This document shows, piece after piece, positions 1 to 5,982 of a DNA stretch of 8,247 nucleotides; within the stretch, counting starts at the first letter, position 1, and each line of letters starts with the position of its first letter. Origin of the DNA: Lachnospiraceae bacterium. Its GTDB lineage: Bacteria; Bacillota; Clostridia; Lachnospirales; Lachnospiraceae. The DNA is taken from positions 1 to 8,247 of the forward strand of contig JAFUXY010000073.1 of NCBI GenBank assembly GCA_017477005.1, given 5' to 3'. Below the pieces are notes generated by a model that had not been told where the DNA came from, ran no database searches, and worked only from the letters and a program-made list of their open reading frames with translations. Made by a program: the position numbers and the translations under genes.

Positions 1-103
1 GCATGAAATATGCTCCAACCGTACAGGTGGAATTTTTACATCTTTGTTCCGGCAGGTATAGCAATAGTTTACAAATTTCTTGAACGAAAAACCAAATAAT
101 CTA

Positions 104-132
104 TTGATTTTTTATAGAAATACTTTTATTAT
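104..132 (+). promoter_or_regulatory. Putative sigma-A promoter of nifJ
   Basis: TTGATT (104-109) and TATTAT (127-132) are separated by exactly 17 bases, and transcription would start near 139. The leader would then be about 39 bases, ending in the AGGAGG site (164-169) that lies 8 bases before the nifJ ATG. The stretch before it (1-103) is AT-rich and I see no gene or stable structure in it. The assignment rests on the pattern alone; an alternative -35 (TTGAAC, 80-85) has no equally good partner. Confidence 0.55.
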
Positions 133-177
133 GGTAGGTAATGCAGGAAACATTTCAACAATCAGGAGGAGAAAAGT

Positions 178-3100
178 ATGAAAAGAGCTATGAAAACCAT
201 GGATGGCAATCATGCGGCGGCGCATGCTTCTTATGCATTTACCGACGTAGCTGCGATCTATCCAATTACTCCGTCTTCCGTGATGGCAGAAGCGACCGAT
301 GAGTGGGCGACTGCTGGACGCAAGAACATTTTCGGACGCACCGTACAGGTGACGGAAATGCAGTCTGAGGCCGGCGCGGCCGGTACCGTACACGGATCGT
401 TGGCAGCGGGCGCGCTCACGACGACCTATACGGCTTCTCAGGGTCTGCTTCTGATGATCCCGAATCTGTACAAGGTAGCCGGTGAAAATCTGCCGGGCGT
501 GTTCAATGTATCCGCTCGCTGTATTTCTTCGCATGCACTGAACATTTTCGGCGACCACTCAGATGTGTACGCCTGCCGTCAGACCGGCGTGGCGATGCTC
601 TGTGAGTCCTCGGTGCAGGAAGTGATGGATCTGACGCCGGTGGCGCATATGGCCGCGATCAAGGGCAAGGTTCCGTTTATCAACTTCTTTGACGGCTTCC
701 GTACCTCGCACGAGATTCAGAAGATTGAGACTTGGGATTATGAAGATCTCAAGGAAATGGTAGATATGGATGCTATCGATGAGTTCCGTGCCAATGCGTT
801 GAATCCGAACCATCCTCGTGAGATGGGTTCCGCGCAGAACCCGGATCTGTTCTTCCAGACCCGTGAGGCTTGCAACGAATTCTATGACAAGCTTCCGGCG
901 ATTGTGACAGAGTATATGAACAAAGTCAATGAGAAGATCGGCACGGATTACAAGCTCTTCAATTATTATGGCGCGCCGGATGCGGAGCGTATTATCATTG
1001 CGATGGGATCTGTTTGCGAGACCATCGACGAGACGATCGATTATCTGATGGGCAAGGGCGAGAAGGTCGGCGTGGTCAAGGTTCGCCTGTATCGTCCGTT
1101 CGTAGCGAGTGCGCTGGTAGACGCGATTCCGGATTCCGTGAAGCATATTTCCGTACTCGATCGTACAAAGGAGCCTGGTTCCCTGGGCGAGCCTCTGTAC
1201 CTCGATGTCGTAGCGGCGTTGAAGGGTACGAAGTTTGAGTCCGTTGAAGTATTTGGCGGACGCTATGGCCTGGGTTCGAAGGATACGACCTCGGCGGATA
1301 TTATCGCTTGCTTCCACAATACAGACAAGCCTCGCTTCACGCTTTCGATCACGGACGATGTGACGAACCTGTCGCTTCCTCGTACCGAGACCCCTGTGAC
1401 GGCTCCGGAAGGCACGACAGCCTGCAAGTTCTGGGGACTTGGCGCGGATGGTACCGTAGGTGCCAACAAGAACTCGATCAAGATCATCGGCGACAACACC
1501 GATATGTATGCGCAGGCCTATTTTGATTATGATTCCAAGAAGTCCGGCGGCGTGACGATTTCCCATCTGCGTTTCGGACATACGCCGATCAAGTCGACGT
1601 ATCTGATTTCTCAGGCGAATTTCGTAGCCTGCCATTGTACGGCTTATATCTACAAATACAACATGGTACAGGATCTGGTGCCGGGCGGTACCTTCCTGTT
1701 CAATACGCAGTGGTCCGTGGACGAGCTTGAGGAGAAGCTGCCGGGCCAGGTGAAGCGTTATATCGCAGAAAACGACATCAACTTCTACATCATCGACGGC
1801 GTGAAGATCGGCAAGGAGATCGGCCTTGGCAAGCGCATCAATACCGTGCTGCAGTCCGCTTTCTTCAAGCTGACCGAGCTGATTCCGGCCGAGCAGGTGA
1901 TCCAGCTCATGAAGGATGCGGCGACGGCTTCCTATTCGAAGAAGGGCGACGACATCGTGAAGATGAACCACGACGCAATCGACGCTGGCGCCAATGCCGT
2001 AGTCAAGGTGGATGTACCGGAGTCTTGGAAGACGGCGGAAGACACCGATCTGACGCAGGAGCTTCGCCAGGATCGTCCGGAAGTGATGGACTTTGTAAAA
2101 GATATCCAGGTCAAGGTCAATGGACAGCAGGGAAATACCGTGCCGGTATCCATTGTGAAGAAGTACGCAGACGGTTCCACGCCGAGCGGTACCGCAGCAC
2201 ACGAGAAGCGCGGCGTTGCGACCGATGTTCCGGTATGGAATACCGACAACTGTATCCAGTGTAATATGTGCTCTTATGTATGCCCGCATGCGGCGATCCG
2301 TCCGGTAGCGATGACCGAGGAAGAAGCGGCTGCGGCTCCGGAAGGCATGGCGATGAAGGACATGACCGGTATGCCTGGCAAGAAGTTCGCCATCGTCGTA
2401 TCTTCGTTCGATTGCACGGGCTGCGGTTCCTGCGCGAATGTCTGCCCGGGCATGAAGGGCAACAAGGCGCTGTCTCTGGCTTCCTTCGAGGAGAACGAGG
2501 AGCAGCAGAAGTACTTCGATTATGCAGTATCGCTGCCTGAGAAGGCCGACGTTCTTGACAAGTTCAAGATGAATACGGTCAAGGGATCCCAGTTCAAGCA
2601 GCCGCTCCTTGAGTTCTCGGGTGCCTGCGGCGGCTGCGGTGAGACACCGTATGCGAAGCTTTTGACACAGCTTTTTGGCGATCGTATGTACATTGCGAAC
2701 GCGACAGGCTGCTCCTCGATCTGGGGCAATTCCTCGCCTTCCACGCCGTACACGATCAACAAGAGAGGACAGGGTCCGGCATGGTCGAACTCCCTGTTCG
2801 AAGATGCGGCTGAGTTTGGTTATGGTATGCTGCTCGGCTCCAAGGCGATCCGCGAGAGACTGTGCGAACAGCTTGACGCGCTCTGCGAGACAGCGGGCGA
2901 CGACCTCAAAGCGGCGTTTGGCGAGTGGAAGGATACTTATGGAAACGGCGTAGCCAATGGTCCTGCGACAGACAAGCTGATCGCGGCACTGGAGGCAGAC
3001 GGTTCCGACGCGGCGAAAGCCATCCTCAAGGAGAAGGATTTCCTGTCCAAGAAGTCTCAGTGGGTATTCGGCGGCGACGGCTGGGCGTATGATATCGGCT

Positions 3101-3711
3101 TCGGCGGCGTAGACCACATCCTCGCTTCTGGCAAGGACATCAACGTCATGGTTTATGACACAGAGGTATAGTCCAACTCAGGCGGTCAGTCCTCCAAGGC
3201 GACCCCGGCTGCGGCAGTGGCGCAGTTCGCGGCGGGCGGCAAGGAGACCAGGAAGAAGGACTTGGCAGGCATTGCGATGACCTACGGCTATGTATATGTG
3301 GCGCACATCGCTATGGGTGCAGACATGAATCAGACCGTGAAGGCTCTGACGGAGGCCGAGGCTTATCCGGGACCTTCGCTGATCATTGCGTATGCTCCTT
3401 GTATCAATCACGGTATCCGCAAGGGTATGTCCAAGGCTCAGACCGAGGAGAAGCTGGCGGTAGAGGCTGGATATTGGTTCAACTTCCGCTACAATCCGGC
3501 GTTGGCGGCCGAGGGCAAGGATGCATTCTCACTGGATTCGAAGGCTCCAACTGGAGACTTCCAGGAATTCATCAAGGGTGAGGCACGTTATGCTTCGTTG
3601 ATGAAGGTAGACAAGGAGAAGGCGGCAAGACTCTTCGAGAAGAACGAGGCCGACCACAAGGCGTACTATGAGCATCTGCAGAAGCTCGTGACGCTGTATG
3701 CTGGGAATTAA
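178..3711 (+). CDS. nifJ: Pyruvate:ferredoxin (flavodoxin) oxidoreductase, interrupted by an in-frame TAG
   Basis: This cytoplasmic enzyme oxidises pyruvate with CoA to acetyl-CoA and CO2 and reduces ferredoxin, using thiamine diphosphate (TPP) and three [4Fe-4S] clusters. With the TAG at 3169-3171 counted as a residue it is 1177 codons, the normal length of the single-chain family. Visible in order: the N-terminal pyrimidine-binding domain with YPITPSS (Thr31), Glu64 and Arg114, which match pyruvate and TPP contacts known in the Desulfovibrio africanus enzyme; domain II (RLYRPF, near 303); the gamma domain (from about 417); two CxxCxxCxxxCP clusters (Cys692/695/698/702 and Cys746/749/752/756); proximal-cluster Cys817, Cys820 and Cys845; and the TPP motif GDGWAYDIG (Asp967). 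Cys1075, the expected fourth proximal ligand, lies after the TAG. The start is set by AGGAGG at 164-169. The gene is flanked by its own promoter and terminator. Family assignment is certain; whether the copy is functional is not. Confidence 0.97.
3169..3171 (+). other. In-frame amber codon inside nifJ
   Basis: The frame reads GAG GTA TAG TCC AAC TCA GGC GGT CAG. In homologues this is the near-invariant segment DTEVYSN(T/S)GGQ, so TAG replaces a tyrosine codon (TAT or TAC) by one third-position change. Using the constant +4 offset to the D. africanus numbering, the site corresponds to Tyr994, between Thr991/Val993 and Asn996 around the Mg-TPP. The downstream frame shows no decay. Possible causes are a sequencing error, a recent nonsense mutation, or suppression. 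TAG also ends the loaP-like gene at 5676-5678, which argues against wholesale reassignment. Confidence 0.9.
3172..3711 (+). CDS. C-terminal part of pyruvate:ferredoxin oxidoreductase, beyond the TAG
   Basis: These 179 codons plus TAA complete the TPP-binding domain of nifJ: SNSGGQSSK immediately after the stop, then a helical segment, the APCINHGI motif with the proximal-cluster cysteine (residue 1075 in continuous numbering), and a C-terminal tail ending YAGN. There is no convincing independent start: the first possible one is a GTG at 3217 and the first ATG is at 3277, and neither has a well-placed Shine-Dalgarno site. It would therefore be made only by readthrough, or not at all. Codon use matches the upstream part, which supports one ancestral reading frame and not a separate gene. 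Confidence 0.85.
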   Translation, partial: SNSGGQSSKATPAAAVAQFAAGGKETRKKDLAGIAMTYGYVYVAHIAMGADMNQTVKALTEAEAYPGPSLIIAYAPCINHGIRKGMSKAQTEEKLAVEAGYWFNFRYNPALAAEGKDAFSLDSKAPTGDFQEFIKGEARYASLMKVDKEKAARLFEKNEADHKAYYEHLQKLVTLYAGN

Positions 3712-3723
3712 GAGGCCGTGCAC

Positions 3724-3735
3724 AATCAGCGTTTC
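3724..3735 (+). repeat. Copy 1 of the 12-mer AATCAGCGTTTC
   Basis: This 12-mer lies 12 bases after the nifJ stop codon. The same 12 bases recur at 5944-5955, at the end of the structured leader before the polysaccharide operon. Both sit in non-coding DNA on the same strand. It may be part of a dispersed repeat; the flanks differ, so no longer unit is visible here. Confidence 0.4.
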
Positions 3736-3750
3736 TGAATAAAGTACAAT

Positions 3751-3794
3751 AAACCCCTACCCGTCAAGCTTTTTGCTTGGCGGGTGGGGGTTTT
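3751..3794 (+). terminator. Strong intrinsic terminator after nifJ
   Basis: The left arm (3751-3769, AAACCCCTACCCGTCAAGC) and right arm (3775-3793) form a 19-base-pair stem with two G-U pairs, a TTTTT loop (3770-3774) and a TTTT end (3791-3794). It starts about 40 bases after the nifJ TAA. On the minus strand the stem is followed by TTTATTG, so it could also stop transcription coming from the decayed genes on the other side. Confidence 0.92.
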
Positions 3795-3814
3795 AATCAT
3801 TCAGCCTTTGCGTA

Positions 3815-3997
3815 TCAGGTATTTCTCGCCGTGTTTTCCAAACCATTTTCATTGTCTTCCGGGTCAAATACCTTGAACTCCATAACGACGGCCACGTCCT
3901 CCGTATTTTTGGGCTCCAACACCACATCATAACGTCCCAGCCCCGATTCCCTATTAGACTTTACAACTAACTGGCGGCTTTGTCTACCAAAAGCCTT
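3815..3997 (-). pseudogene. Fragment of a DUF1703 / PD-(D/E)XK nuclease-domain ATPase
   Basis: A minus-strand frame is open for 60 codons between stops (TGA at 3998-4000 and TGA at 3815-3817). It has no start codon near its beginning. It reads SNRESGLGRYDVVLEP, then 9 residues later VVMEFKVFD. This is the pattern I associate with the C-terminal PD-(D/E)XK domain (PDDEXK_9, DUF1703) of AAA-ATPase-like proteins common in gut Firmicutes: the GRYD aspartate and the ExK of EFKV would be the nuclease residues. The ATPase part and the last part of the domain are missing. It lies just past the nifJ terminator, so it is most likely a remnant of a larger deleted gene. Family recognition is from memory of the motif. 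Confidence 0.6.
3982..3993 (+). repeat. 12-base direct repeat GTCTACCAAAAG, copy A
   Basis: GTCTACCAAAAG here is repeated exactly at 4364-4375. The two copies lie on either side of the broken antitoxin-like gene (4023-4265) and its promoter. It may mark a duplication or recombination scar; chance is possible at this length. Confidence 0.4.
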
Positions 3998-4022
3998 TCA
4001 AACTCTGTCTTGATTCATATTT

Positions 4023-4265
4023 TCACGAACAAAGTCCAAGCATCTCTTTCGCTTCTTCTGATGAGACGAATTCGTGGCATTCAGGATCGTTTTCTATTTT
4101 CTTCAGCATTTCAAGATCCCATTCATCTGGTTAGACCTCTGGGATGTCGTCCCATGATACACGCTTATTTTCATTAAGTGTCAAGATAAAGTGCCAAACC
4201 GATTCAATCTGCGATTCATCCATTGATGATATGGTGTTGATGACTTGCTCCTTTAGTGCATCCAT
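4023..4265 (-). pseudogene. Antitoxin-like small gene broken by an internal TAA
   Basis: From the ATG at 4265 (complement) the frame reads MDALKEQVINTISSMDES through to WDDIPEV, then TAA (4131-4133), then continues as PDEWDLEMLKKIENDPE and ends EEAKEMLGLCS at the TGA (4023-4025). Joined, it is 80 codons. The layout, an N-terminal helical pair followed by an acidic linker and a C-terminal EEA-x(4)-LGL helix, resembles small antitoxin-type proteins of Firmicutes. I recognise it only loosely and no intact toxin follows. The missing codon was probably GAA (Glu), one base from TAA. A GGGGG ribosome-site-like run (4271-4275) and a promoter-like pair (4333-4361) lie before it. It could instead be a short protein ending at residue 44. 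Confidence 0.5.
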
Positions 4266-4332
4266 TTCTACCCCCTGCTTTTATATGCTTCGTCCCTATT
4301 TTCAATTCTGTTGATATCTATAACATTTCCGT

Positions 4333-4361
4333 TTTATAGCAGGTGGGTATGAAAAATGCAA
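4333..4361 (-). promoter_or_regulatory. Possible promoter of the broken antitoxin-like gene
   Basis: On the minus strand TTGCAT (4361-4356) and TATAAA (4338-4333) are 17 bases apart, and the antitoxin-like ATG follows about 60 bases after the expected start site. The -10 element is good and the -35 element weak. The rest of 4266-4458 holds no gene I can support, and I see no clear terminator for the XRE gene that reads into it. Confidence 0.4.
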
Positions 4362-4363
4362 GA

Positions 4364-4375
4364 GTCTACCAAAAG
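4364..4375 (+). repeat. 12-base direct repeat GTCTACCAAAAG, copy B
   Basis: This is an exact copy of 3982-3993. It overlaps nothing coding and lies just upstream, in the minus sense, of the putative antitoxin promoter. Confidence 0.4.
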
Positions 4376-4458
4376 TCCGGACGGAAAGCCGTGCTTCGTC
4401 TGGGAAATCCTTTCTTTGCGGCAAATTTTTGGGTGGTCGTGGCGGGAACAGGCGTTCG

Positions 4459-4791
4459 TCACTTAGAATTAATAGACTTCAGAAAAGCCAGCAAGTTGGA
4501 TCTTTGATCCGGGCTCAGTTGGCAAATGTTCTCCAGTAGAGGATCACTTTGGGTTTTCGGCTCGGAGCCATCATCAAAAAATTCTTTGAGGGTAATATTG
4601 AGAGATTCGCAGAGCAGAGAGATGAAATTGACGGTAGGATTCTTGTTCCCCAGTTCAATATCTCGCAGATAACTTTGTGAAACGCCTGCGCGATTGGCCA
4701 GCTTGTTCACGGTATACCCTCGCTCTTCACGCAGATCTTTTATTCTTTTGTCAAGTCGGAACGTCTGTTCCTTGTATCCTTCCTTGTTCAT
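4459..4791 (-). CDS. XRE-family helix-turn-helix transcriptional regulator
   Basis: This 110-residue protein has a Cro/C1-type HTH at about residues 16-70: the RIKDLREERGYT helix, LANRAGVSQSYLRDIE as the recognition unit, and GNKNPTVNFISLLCESL closing the domain. A short linker and a C-terminal helix (LLENICQLSPDQRSNLLAFL) probably serve dimerisation. It lacks any enzymatic domain. The frame is open upstream to 4911, but the start at 4791 is chosen because AAGGAGG (4798-4804) lies 6 bases before that ATG and the upstream extension is unlike the family. It is divergent from the loaP-like gene, with a 209-base AT-rich gap containing TCTATA palindromes, so control of loaP and of itself is the natural inference. 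The direction of control is unknown. Confidence 0.88.
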   Translation of the reverse strand: MNKEGYKEQTFRLDKRIKDLREERGYTVNKLANRAGVSQSYLRDIELGNKNPTVNFISLLCESLNITLKEFFDDGSEPKTQSDPLLENICQLSPDQRSNLLAFLKSINSK

Positions 4792-4806
4792 AGTTTTCCT
4801 CCTTCT

Positions 4807-4936
4807 TCTATAGATAATAATGAAAACAGATAAAAAAATAATTGATATAGAGACTTGCAATCTATCGCCATATAGATTATAATTACCGCTATAACGATAA
4901 AAATGAATCAATATCCAGAAGAATTATCTATATAGA
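4807..4936. promoter_or_regulatory. Cluster of TCTATA palindromes, candidate XRE operators
   Basis: Related sites are TCTATAGA (4807-4814, perfect palindrome, next to the XRE ribosome site), the half-site ATATAGAG (4845-4852), ATCTAT-N6-ATAGAT (4860-4877, perfect 6-base arms) and TCTATATAGA (4927-4936, perfect palindrome). One sits inside the loaP promoter, one in the expected loaP transcript leader and one at the start of the XRE gene. This spread is what an autoregulated divergent switch would show. The region is very AT-rich, so some matches may be chance. The -10-like ATTATAAT (4876-4883) is itself a palindrome and could serve both directions. Confidence 0.45.
4855..4883 (+). promoter_or_regulatory. 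Promoter of the loaP-like gene
   Basis: TTGCAA (4855-4860) and a consensus TATAAT (4878-4883) have a 17-base spacer. The inverted repeat ATCTAT-N6-ATAGAT fills almost the whole spacer, so a bound repressor would block RNA polymerase directly. The expected start near 4890 gives a leader of about 110 bases before the ATG at 5001. Confidence 0.7.
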
Positions 4937-5000
4937 GGTTCATTTATAAGGGAGGTATTGCTATAGTTGTATCTTTGGAAGCAATCGGCTTCATCAGCGG

Positions 5001-5678
5001 ATGATGTTGGCTATGGAAAAGGACAGTAGCTTCGAGTACAGAGTCCTCTTTGTCCAAACGGTGAAACAAGAAAAGCTGCAGGATGTGTTTCGCAAGAACC
5101 TGCCAGCTGAGCGGGGAAGGGTATTTGTGCCTATGATGGAATATTATCGCCGGGACAAGAAGGCGATTGATACAAAACCCCTGTTTCCAGGATATCTGTT
5201 CATTCAGACAGATTTGAGGCGGCGGGAACTGCACGAATTCATCAAGTCTCAAAGTTTCGATATACAGGCGGCTGCTTTCGAGATATCCTTTCGAGAAAGC
5301 AGAAACGCAGGGGAAGAGCGATATTGGGATGAGGATGTCTTCGATATGAAGGATCTTCTCCCGGAGGAAGCAGATTTTTTGGATCACATGCTCGATGAAG
5401 AAGGATTGCTTCACATGTCGGTCGGCTACAAGGAGAAAGACAGAATCTTCGTAATGGAGGGGCCGCTTCGATATTATCAGGACAGGATTGTCGATGTGGA
5501 CAGGCACAACAGACGGGCATATTTGAATTTTGAATTCATGGGTCGAGTTATACAGGCGGGGCTGGAGCTTGTGCCCAGACGGAGATTCTTTCCGGATGAG
5601 CCAGATACATCTGAGATTTTGGAAGATGGATCGGAAGTAGATTTGTCCGAGTTGAAAAATAGAATGATGGGCGGGTAG
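5001..5678 (+). CDS. loaP: LoaP-like transcription antitermination factor (NusG paralogue)
   Basis: This 225-residue NusG-family protein has an NGN domain at about residues 12-130 (YRVLFVQTVKQEK, then the signature KPLFPGYLFIQTDL at 59-72), a linker with the LoaP-like LLPEEADFLDHMLDEEG, and a KOW domain at about 140-193 (GYKEKDRIFVMEGPL, DVDRHNRRAY, GLELVPRR). LoaP proteins bind RNA polymerase, recognise an RNA hairpin in the leader and carry out processive antitermination over long polysaccharide or antibiotic operons. The location just before a polysaccharide operon fits. An acidic tail of about 30 residues after the KOW domain is extra. The start is uncertain: ATGs at 5001, 5004 and 5013 all lack a good Shine-Dalgarno site, while GGGAGG at 4950-4955 is about 45 bases too early. 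It ends with TAG. Confidence 0.88.
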   Translation: MMLAMEKDSSFEYRVLFVQTVKQEKLQDVFRKNLPAERGRVFVPMMEYYRRDKKAIDTKPLFPGYLFIQTDLRRRELHEFIKSQSFDIQAAAFEISFRESRNAGEERYWDEDVFDMKDLLPEEADFLDHMLDEEGLLHMSVGYKEKDRIFVMEGPLRYYQDRIVDVDRHNRRAYLNFEFMGRVIQAGLELVPRRRFFPDEPDTSEILEDGSEVDLSELKNRMMGG

Positions 5679-5725
5679 TCGGTTTATTCGGTATCTGCTT
5701 GCATTATTCAGTCATAGAGCAGCGC

Positions 5726-5758
5726 TAGGATGGAGCCTTTGTTTGTGGCTCAATCCTA
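5726..5758 (+). ncRNA. Leader hairpin 1, candidate LoaP-loading hairpin
   Basis: TAGGAT (5726-5731) pairs with ATCCTA (5753-5758). A single G-A mismatch (5732/5752) follows, then GAGCC (5733-5737) pairs with GGCTC (5747-5751) around the loop TTTGTTTGT (5738-5746). Two short helices separated by an internal mismatch, in the leader next to loaP, are compatible with the type of hairpin bound by LoaP. The identification is positional inference. Confidence 0.5.
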
Positions 5759-5767
5759 TAGAGATCA

Positions 5768-5804
5768 AGGGCTTTGTAGGTGCTTGAATGGCGAAGCACG
5801 CCCT
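5768..5804 (+). ncRNA. Leader hairpin 2
   Basis: AGGGC (5768-5772) pairs with GCCCT (5800-5804), and GTGCTT (5780-5785) with AAGCAC (5794-5799), leaving a 7-base bulge (5773-5779) on one side and the loop GAATGGCG. A second GAAGCAC at 5808-5814 could compete for GTGCTT, so the hairpin may have an alternative form. Confidence 0.5.
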
Positions 5805-5824
5805 GAGGAAGCACTGGTTTTATC

Positions 5825-5840
5825 GTATTTCCAGAAATAC
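5825..5840 (+). ncRNA. Leader hairpin 3
   Basis: GTATTT (5825-5830) pairs with AAATAC (5835-5840) around CCAG. TGG (5815-5817) and GCA (5811-5813) may extend it weakly with the following bases. The stem is AT-rich and by itself only moderately stable. Confidence 0.35.
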
Positions 5841-5848
5841 CATGCACT

Positions 5849-5933
5849 CAAATCGCATAGGAATGCCCCTGCGGGACTAGCTTTGCGTCGCATTCGTGCT
5901 GCGATTTGGCGCAAAGGAAATACCCATAGGGCA
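5849..5933 (+). ncRNA. Large leader hairpin 4 with a possible alternative pairing
   Basis: The core pairs CTTTGCG (5881-5887) with CGCAAAG (5910-5916) and TCGCA (5888-5892) with TGCGA (5900-5904), with loop TTCGTGC and a TTTGG bulge. Outside it GGG (5873-5875) pairs with CCC (5923-5925) and TGCCC (5864-5868) with GGGCA (5929-5933), giving a 70-base imperfect hairpin. In competition, CAAATCGCA (5849-5857) is a perfect 9-base complement of TGCGATTTG (5900-5908), which would break the inner stem. There is no T-run after it, so it is not a plain terminator. It could be a regulatory leader element or a decayed mobile palindrome. Confidence 0.55.
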
Positions 5934-5943
5934 AGCTCGCTTT

Positions 5944-5955
5944 AATCAGCGTTTC
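5944..5955 (+). repeat. Copy 2 of the 12-mer AATCAGCGTTTC
   Basis: This is identical to 3724-3735 and lies directly after hairpin 4. Together with the inverted structure before it, it may be the end of a dispersed extragenic repeat. Confidence 0.4.
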
Positions 5956-5982
5956 CTTAAATTATAGAAGGGCAGGGTAGCA

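Larger units (their letters stand above)
5679..5982 (+). promoter_or_regulatory. Structured 5' leader of the polysaccharide operon
   Basis: This gap of 304 bases between loaP and the first operon gene contains at least four hairpins, listed separately. An open frame with an ATG at 5730 runs to the TAA at 5943-5945, in frame with loaP, but it has no ribosome site, coincides with the stems and resembles no protein, so I treat it as non-coding. I see no clear promoter and no stem followed by a T-run. Either loaP and the operon are co-transcribed or the promoter is atypical. LoaP systems need such a leader for loading, which makes this the likely site of control. Confidence 0.6.

Noticed and set aside
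559..3117. A long minus-strand open frame of 852 codons opposite nifJ
   Set aside because: It is an antisense shadow of a strongly biased gene: arginine- and leucine-rich, without ribosome site or recognisable domain.
3169..3171. Genome-wide reassignment of TAG as an amino acid
   Set aside because: TAG ends the loaP-like gene at the expected place, and a second TAG follows 13 codons later in the leader, so TAG appears to act as a stop here.
3980..4177. A 65-codon plus-strand frame
   Set aside because: It is opposite the antitoxin-like remnant, without a ribosome site or any recognisable motif.
4380..4458. Possible terminator or RNA gene downstream of the XRE gene
   Set aside because: Only short arms such as ACGG/CCGT are visible, with no T-run, and no tRNA-like fold could be drawn.
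4792..4911. N-terminal extension of the XRE protein with a hydrophobic stretch
   Set aside because: The ATG at 4791 has an excellent AAGGAGG site and gives a normal-length protein. The extension lies over the TCTATA sites and the promoter region.
5730..5945. A 71-codon plus-strand frame in the leader, in frame with loaP beyond two TAG codons
   Set aside because: It has no Shine-Dalgarno site and overlaps the hairpins entirely. Readthrough of two TAGs from loaP is not credible because loaP is complete with its KOW domain.
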